Shown here in pieces: positions 5,814-9,949 of a stretch of 9,949 nucleotides of DNA. Origin of the DNA: JAISGQ01 sp045536305 (GTDB lineage Bacteria > Bacillota > Clostridia > Oscillospirales > Acutalibacteraceae); assembly GCA_045536305.1 (NCBI GenBank), contig JAZSNH010000076.1, positions 1 through 9,949 on the forward strand. Reading direction: 5' to 3'. The position numbers and the translations under genes are program-made. The first letter of the stretch is position 1; each line of letters begins with the position of its first letter. The notes below the pieces were generated by a model. That model was given only the letters and a program-made list of their open reading frames with translations. It was not told where the DNA came from and searched no databases.

Positions 5814-8051
5814 GTGAAGGAAAACAAAGAGAGAGAGCTTGAGCTGCTCGAGGGAACGGTTGAGAATGTAACGGTACGCAAGGAAGACACCTGCTTTACC
5901 GTCCTTGAGCTTTCCTCAAACGGATATCTTTATACAGTGGTAGGCATAATGCCCGAGGTTTTTGAAGGCGAGCGTCTTATGCTTGCAGGCACCTGGCAGA
6001 GCCATGCCACATACGGAGAGCAGTTCAAGGCAGAAACCTGCGAGAGATATCTGCCTGCCACGGCATCGGCGATACTGCGCTATCTTTCTTCGGGAGCTGT
6101 AAAGGGCATAGGCCCCGTGACCGCATCAAAGATAGTGGAAATGTTTGGAGATTCGACACTTGATGTTATCGAAAACGACCCCGACAGACTGTCACAGATA
6201 AAGGGCATAAGCAAAAACAAGGCTCATGATATAAGCACCTCCTTTGCATCGCAGAGAGGCCTTCGGGAGGCTATGCTTGAGCTTACAAGAATGGGGCTTA
6301 TGCCTACAGAAGCCATTGCTGTGTGGAAAAAGTGGGGAGCCTCGGCACTTGATCTTATCAAAGCCACCCCTTATCTGCTGTGCTCATCGGATGTAGGCAT
6401 AGATTTTCCGAGAGTGGACTATATGGCACGCCAAATGGATTATCCTCAGACAGACGAATTTCGCATACTTGCAGGAATAAATCATGTGCTTATACATAAC
6501 GCCTCAAACGGCCATACATGCCTGCCGCATGACCGTCTCTGCCCTGTGGCGGCAAAGCTTCTGGGAGTCGAGCAGGAAATAGTGGAGGAAAAGCTTGAGA
6601 CTGCGGTGGAGGAGCGCGAGCTTGCTTCGGATACTCTTGATGACAGACGGTTTATATTTCTGCCCGATATGTATGCGGCAGAAATATATTGTGCATCTCA
6701 CCTGATGCATCTGTCGAAATATCCGCCGCCTCCGATACGCGGCTATCAGCAGCAGGTGGCGTTGTGCGAGGCACTTTCCGGCATGACCTACAATGAGCAG
6801 CAGAAGGCGGCGATAGATGCCGCGATGGAGCGCGGGGCGCTTGTGCTGACCGGCGGCCCCGGAACGGGAAAAACAACCGTGCTCAATGCGATAATAGAAA
6901 CTCTCGAGGCATCGGGACAGATCGTTTCCATAGCTGCACCGACGGGAAGAGCGGCAAAAAGAATAACCGAAATAACAGGCAGAGAGGCAAAGACCATACA
7001 TCGCCTTCTTGAGGTCGAATGGAGTGAAAACGATCGGCCCGTATTCAAGCGCGGCGAAAAAAATCCGCTTGATTGTGACGCACTTGTTGTGGACGAGGTG
7101 TCAATGCTTGATGTTCAGCTTTTTGAAAGCCTTCTCAGAGCGCTCAATATTAAATGCCGTCTTATTCTCGTAGGCGACAGCGACCAGCTTCCGAGTGTCG
7201 GAGCAGGAAGTGTAATGGCAGATCTTATCGAATCGGGGTGCCTGCCTGTTTCACGCCTGACAGAGGTTTTCAGACAGGCGCAGGAAAGCGCCATTGTTCG
7301 CTCGGCGCATAAGATAGTCCGAGGCGAAATGCCTGAGCTGGGTATTAAGGACAGTGACTTTTTCTTTATCGAATCGAGCAATGAAAACGCAGTCAACGCA
7401 ACGATAGTCGATCTTTGCTACAGGCGGCTCCCGTCGGCCTACGGCTTCGATCCGTTAAGAGAAATACAGGTGCTGTGCCCCGGGAAAAAGGGCGTCTGCG
7501 GAGTGTACGAGCTTAACCGATGCCTTCATGAAAGGTTCAATCCAAAGCATGAAAAACGCCGTGAGATAAAAATAAACTCCATCACCTACCGCGAGGGCGA
7601 TAAGGTGATGCAGATAAAAAACAATTATGATGTTGAATGGTATCGTCCGGACGCGAGCGAGGGAAAGGGCGTATTCAACGGAGACGTCGGAATGATAGAA
7701 GAAATAAATCGTGCCGATGAATACATACGTATCCGATTTGACGACAGAATCGCGACCTACAGCCTTGAGGCGGCACGGGATATAGAGCATGCTTATGCAA
7801 TGACTGTGCACAAAAGTCAGGGCAGTGAATTTGATGCGGTCATTCTGCCGGTCATGCCGGGCCCGAAGCAGCTGTATTACAGAAACCTGCTCTATACAGC
7901 GGTGACAAGAGCTAAAAAAATACTCATACTTGTGGGCGAGCGGTATGTGATAGAGCAGATGGTACGGAGCGTGCGCGAAAGCGGAAGATTTACGGCTTTG
8001 CGCGTGTTTCTTGAGGATAAAAAGCTGACCCGGGAATTTGATTTATCGTAA
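5814..8051 (+). CDS. recD2: RecD2-type ATP-dependent DNA helicase (SF1B)
   Basis: A 5'-3' DNA helicase of the RecD2/YrrC type, found in bacteria without RecBC and linked to replication-fork and DNA-damage tolerance. The 745-residue length suits the family. The N-terminal region (about 1-90) is OB-fold-like (GTVENVTVRKEDTCFTVLEL). A helix-hairpin-helix region follows (about 90-150, GAVKGIGPVTASKI and LSQIKGISKNKA). The motor domains show Walker A GGPGTGKTT (Lys353), motif Ia APTGRAAKR, Walker B VVDEVSM (Asp427, Glu428), motif III VGDSDQLPSVGAG, TEVFRQ, motif V TVHKSQGSEFDAV and motif VI YTAVTRAKK. All helicase motifs are intact. GTG 5814 is chosen from the ribosome binding site; GTG 5805 would add three residues. 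The next gene starts 14 bases after its stop, so the two are probably co-transcribed. No recB, recC, addA or addB gene is visible nearby. Confidence 0.95.
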   Translation: MKENKERELELLEGTVENVTVRKEDTCFTVLELSSNGYLYTVVGIMPEVFEGERLMLAGTWQSHATYGEQFKAETCERYLPATASAILRYLSSGAVKGIGPVTASKIVEMFGDSTLDVIENDPDRLSQIKGISKNKAHDISTSFASQRGLREAMLELTRMGLMPTEAIAVWKKWGASALDLIKATPYLLCSSDVGIDFPRVDYMARQMDYPQTDEFRILAGINHVLIHNASNGHTCLPHDRLCPVAAKLLGVEQEIVEEKLETAVEERELASDTLDDRRFIFLPDMYAAEIYCASHLMHLSKYPPPPIRGYQQQVALCEALSGMTYNEQQKAAIDAAMERGALVLTGGPGTGKTTVLNAIIETLEASGQIVSIAAPTGRAAKRITEITGREAKTIHRLLEVEWSENDRPVFKRGEKNPLDCDALVVDEVSMLDVQLFESLLRALNIKCRLILVGDSDQLPSVGAGSVMADLIESGCLPVSRLTEVFRQAQESAIVRSAHKIVRGEMPELGIKDSDFFFIESSNENAVNATIVDLCYRRLPSAYGFDPLREIQVLCPGKKGVCGVYELNRCLHERFNPKHEKRREIKINSITYREGDKVMQIKNNYDVEWYRPDASEGKGVFNGDVGMIEEINRADEYIRIRFDDRIATYSLEAARDIEHAYAMTVHKSQGSEFDAVILPVMPGPKQLYYRNLLYTAVTRAKKILILVGERYVIEQMVRSVRESGRFTALRVFLEDKKLTREFDLS

Positions 8052-8065
8052 CGGGGTGGGAAAAT

Positions 8066-8806
8066 ATGGGAATAATCGATAATCTGAAAAAAGCGGTTAT
8101 GCAGTCGGTGCTGCCGAGAAAGTGTCCGCTTTGCGGCAAAATAATCGCTGCAAACGAAAGAATATGCGGCGGCTGCTCCGATACTCTTGTAACGGTACGC
8201 ACACCGATATGCCGAACATGCGGCAGGGAGATGTTTCAGTGTATATGCGAATACGGAGAATTTTCCTTTGACCGCTGCGTTTCGCCTTTTGTGTACACAA
8301 GATCAGCCCGAGACGGAGTGAAGCGCTTGAAATACAAGAACTCTGCCGAAACCGCAGATTTTTTCGGACGCCGCATGGCGCTTATTGTACAGCAGGAATT
8401 TAAAAGATTTGATATAGATCTCGTCACGGCTGTTCCAATGCATGCCTCCGATCTTCGCGACAGGGGCTACAATCACGCAGCCCTGCTCGGAAGAAGCGTT
8501 GCAAAGACGCTTGGCCTGAGATATTCCTCAAATCTTCTGAGCAAGCCGCGTTCCATACAGAAGCAGCATACGCTCAACAGAACGGACAGAAGAGCAAATG
8601 TCAGCGGCGCATACAGAGTCAGCATACCGGAAGCGGTAGAGGGTATGACGATTTTGCTGTGCGATGATGTATCGACAACAGGGTCTACCCTCAGCGAATG
8701 TGCGAGGGTGCTTAAAGCGGCTGGAGCAAAAAGGGTTTTGTGTGTTACGGCAACAGCAGTCCACAATTCTTATATGACAGCGGCAAAACAGGCAATGCTT
8801 TCGTGA
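8066..8806 (+). CDS. comFC: ComF family protein (ComFC-like phosphoribosyltransferase-fold competence protein)
   Basis: ComFC-type proteins are needed for natural transformation in several Firmicutes and act on incoming single-stranded DNA in the cytoplasm. The 246-residue product has the expected layout: an N-terminal cysteine cluster, CPLC (Cys20, Cys23) with Cys34 and Cys37, then CRTC (Cys49, Cys52) with Cys59 and Cys61, giving up to two zinc sites. The phosphoribosyltransferase domain follows, with the ComF landmarks VTAVPMHASDLRDRGYNHA and KQHTLNRTDRRANVSGAY, and the PRPP-loop motif LLCDDVSTTGST (Asp200, Asp201, Thr204-Thr208). GGGGTG seven bases upstream supports the ATG. It follows recD2 by 14 bases without promoter or terminator. 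The classical partner comFA is absent. Whether the cell is transformable cannot be told from here; related proteins (GntX type) have other roles. Family assignment is certain, the symbol less so. Confidence 0.9.
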   Translation: MGIIDNLKKAVMQSVLPRKCPLCGKIIAANERICGGCSDTLVTVRTPICRTCGREMFQCICEYGEFSFDRCVSPFVYTRSARDGVKRLKYKNSAETADFFGRRMALIVQQEFKRFDIDLVTAVPMHASDLRDRGYNHAALLGRSVAKTLGLRYSSNLLSKPRSIQKQHTLNRTDRRANVSGAYRVSIPEAVEGMTILLCDDVSTTGSTLSECARVLKAAGAKRVLCVTATAVHNSYMTAAKQAMLS

Positions 8807-8857
8807 AAAAGGATAAAAACAAATACAGACAAATACATACATTCAGTGGTTTGTTCA
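8807..8857 (+). other. Short A-rich gap after comFC with no convincing terminator
   Basis: The stretch between the comFC stop and the glyA promoter is A-rich. It offers only a weak ATTCA/TGAAT stem (five pairs, about 13-base loop, near 8841-8863) overlapping the glyA -35 box. Read-through from recD2-comFC into glyA is possible, but glyA has its own strong promoter. Confidence 0.4.
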
Positions 8858-8886
8858 TTGAATTTTGACCATATCTATGATATAAT
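8858..8886 (+). promoter_or_regulatory. Sigma-A promoter of glyA
   Basis: TTGAAT (8858-8863), 17 bases, TATAAT (8881-8886), with TATG before the -10 (8876-8879) giving an extended -10 as well. All elements fit a strong promoter. Transcription should start near 8893, about 43 bases before the ATG. Confidence 0.85.
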
Positions 8887-8900
8887 GCAAATAATTTGCA
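8886..8900 (+). repeat. Perfect 15-base palindrome over the glyA transcription start (possible operator)
   Basis: TGCAAAT (8886-8892), a central A, ATTTGCA (8894-8900). It shares its first base with the last base of the -10 box and covers the expected +1. A repressor bound here would block initiation. The position is suggestive, but the binding protein is unknown, and the arms are too AT-rich and short to act as a terminator. Confidence 0.55.
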
Positions 8901-8935
8901 AAAACATATTACCGCATGAAAGGGACTGGTAAAAA

Positions 8936-9949
8936 ATGTACAAGGACATGATCGACTCTATCGGCTTTATTTCCGAATATGACGCAGAGGTCGCTGACGG
9001 AATGCAGCAGGAGCTTGCACGTCAGAGAAGAAATCTCGAGCTTATCGCTTCCGAGAACATCGTGACTCCTGCTGTCATGGCAGCTATGGGCAGCGTTCTG
9101 ACCAACAAGTACGCAGAGGGTTATCCCGGCAAGCGTTACTACGGCGGCTGCCAGTGTGTTGACATCGTCGAGGAGATCGCAAGAAAGAGAGCATGCGAGC
9201 TGTTTGGTGCAGAGCATGCAAACGTGCAGCCTCACTCAGGCGCACAGGCAAACCTGGGCGTTTACTTTGCACTTCTTCAGCCCGGAGATACAGTGCTCGG
9301 CATGAGCCTCGCAGAGGGCGGACATCTTACACACGGCTCACCCGTAAATATGTCCGGCAAGTATTACAACTTTGTGCCCTACGGCGTTGATGCAGAAACA
9401 GGCACCATCGACTATGAGGAGCTTGAAAGACTGGCAGCAGAGCATAAGCCGAAGCTCATCGTTGCAGGCGCATCCGCATATCCCAGATCAATTGATTTTG
9501 AGCGCATTTCTCAGATAGCAAAGAAATATGATGCACTCTTTATGGTTGATATGGCACACATCGCAGGTCTGGTCGCAGCAGGCGTACATCAGAGTCCTGT
9601 TCCCTATGCCGATATCGTCACCACCACCACCCACAAGACCCTGCGCGGTCCCAGAGGCGGCATGATCCTCTGCCGCGAGGAATTTGCAAAGGCTATCGAT
9701 AAGGCTATGTTCCCCGGCACACAGGGCGGTCCTCTCATGCATATCATCGCAGCAAAGGCTGTATGCTTGGGCGAAGCACTCAAGCCTGAGTTCAAGACAT
9801 ACGGCGAGCAGATAGTCAAGAATGCCGCAGCAATGGCAAAGGCATTTGAAAAGAACGGTGTCAAGATGGTTTCCGGCGGCACCGACAACCACCTTATTCT
9901 CCTTGACCTGAGATAGGAAGGCATCACCGGCAAGCAGCTTGAGCACAAC
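8936..9949 (+). CDS. glyA: Serine hydroxymethyltransferase, interrupted by an in-frame TAG at codon 327; runs off the right edge
   Basis: A PLP enzyme that interconverts serine and glycine with tetrahydrofolate, the main source of one-carbon units, in the cytoplasm. The frame shows the SHMT landmarks: LELIASENIVTPAVMAAMGS, LTNKYAEGYPGKRYYGG, AEHANVQPHSGAQAN, VDMAHIAGLVAAG, and TTTTHKTLRGPRGG with the PLP lysine at Lys234. At 9914-9916 a TAG stop interrupts the frame after LLDLR. The same frame then continues as EGITGKQLEHN to the window end, which matches the expected SHMT continuation (DLR-x-x-G-I-T-G-K). Full-length enzymes have about 410 residues, so a product ending at 9913 (326 residues) would lack the C-terminal domain and be inactive if the TAG is real and not read through. 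The start ATG has AGGGA ten bases upstream. Identity is certain; the functional state is not. Confidence 0.95.
9914..9916 (+). other. In-frame amber codon inside glyA
   Basis: TAG is codon 327 of the glyA frame, flanked on both sides by conserved SHMT sequence in the same frame, so this is a substitution-type interruption and not a frameshift. One-base changes from AAG, CAG, GAG, TCG, TTG, TGG, TAT or TAC would yield it. The alignment position is usually a variable polar residue. Confidence 0.85.

Noticed and set aside
6504..7001. Minus-strand open frame of 165 codons inside recD2
   Set aside because: It is antisense to the recD2 Walker A region, rich in Arg/Cys/His/Tyr, and lacks recognisable domains or start signals.
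8841..8866. Terminator hairpin after comFC
   Set aside because: Only five pairs with a large loop and a short T-run, overlapping the glyA -35 box; too weak to call.
9488..9946. Two overlapping minus-strand open frames opposite glyA
   Set aside because: The plus strand encodes unmistakable SHMT motifs there; these frames are by-products of its codon bias.

Overview
The window looks like chromosomal DNA from a low-to-moderate GC Gram-positive Firmicute, most likely an anaerobic clostridial lineage of the Ruminococcus/Oscillospiraceae kind. This is inference: promoters fit the Gram-positive sigma-A pattern (TTGACA, 17 bp, TATAAT, some with an extended -10), metK sits behind a SAM-I (S-box) riboswitch, ribosome binding sites are strong GGAGG types, GTG starts are used, and the protein set is ordinary clostridial housekeeping and cell-envelope content. 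There are no insertion sequences, phage genes, CRISPR arrays, tRNA or rRNA genes.

Left edge (1-1060, minus strand): the first 285 codons of metK (S-adenosylmethionine synthetase), read leftward out of the window, preceded by a complete leader with promoter, SAM-I aptamer, antiterminator/terminator switch and ribosome binding site. High SAM should stop transcription of the enzyme that makes SAM.

Middle (1119-5718, plus strand): four envelope-related genes, most ending in a clear intrinsic terminator. They encode a membrane-anchored L,D-transpeptidase with a Thr-rich tail, a small three-helix DUF4282-like membrane protein with a C-terminal zinc ribbon, a putative lipoprotein with a Big2 Ig-like domain and a VanY/M15B D,D-carboxypeptidase domain, and a membrane-anchored CapA-family metallophosphatase-like protein. 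The carboxypeptidase would trim pentapeptide stems to the tetrapeptides that L,D-transpeptidases use as acyl donors, so at least two of the four could act in sequence on peptidoglycan.

Right part (5768-8806, plus strand): recD2 (SF1B helicase) and a comFC-type phosphoribosyltransferase-like gene lie 14 bases apart behind one extended -10 promoter and probably form a DNA-uptake/repair operon.

Right edge (8858-9949, plus strand): glyA (serine hydroxymethyltransferase) with its own strong promoter and a perfect 15-base palindrome over the expected transcription start. The glyA frame is interrupted by an in-frame TAG at 9914-9916, after which the expected SHMT sequence resumes in the same frame to the window end. 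Since TAG is a genuine stop for capA in this window (a terminator hairpin follows at once), the glyA amber codon is the most unusual thing here: a sequencing error, a nonsense mutation or a readthrough site. I saw no convincing undescribed multi-gene system; the rest is recognisable chromosomal content.
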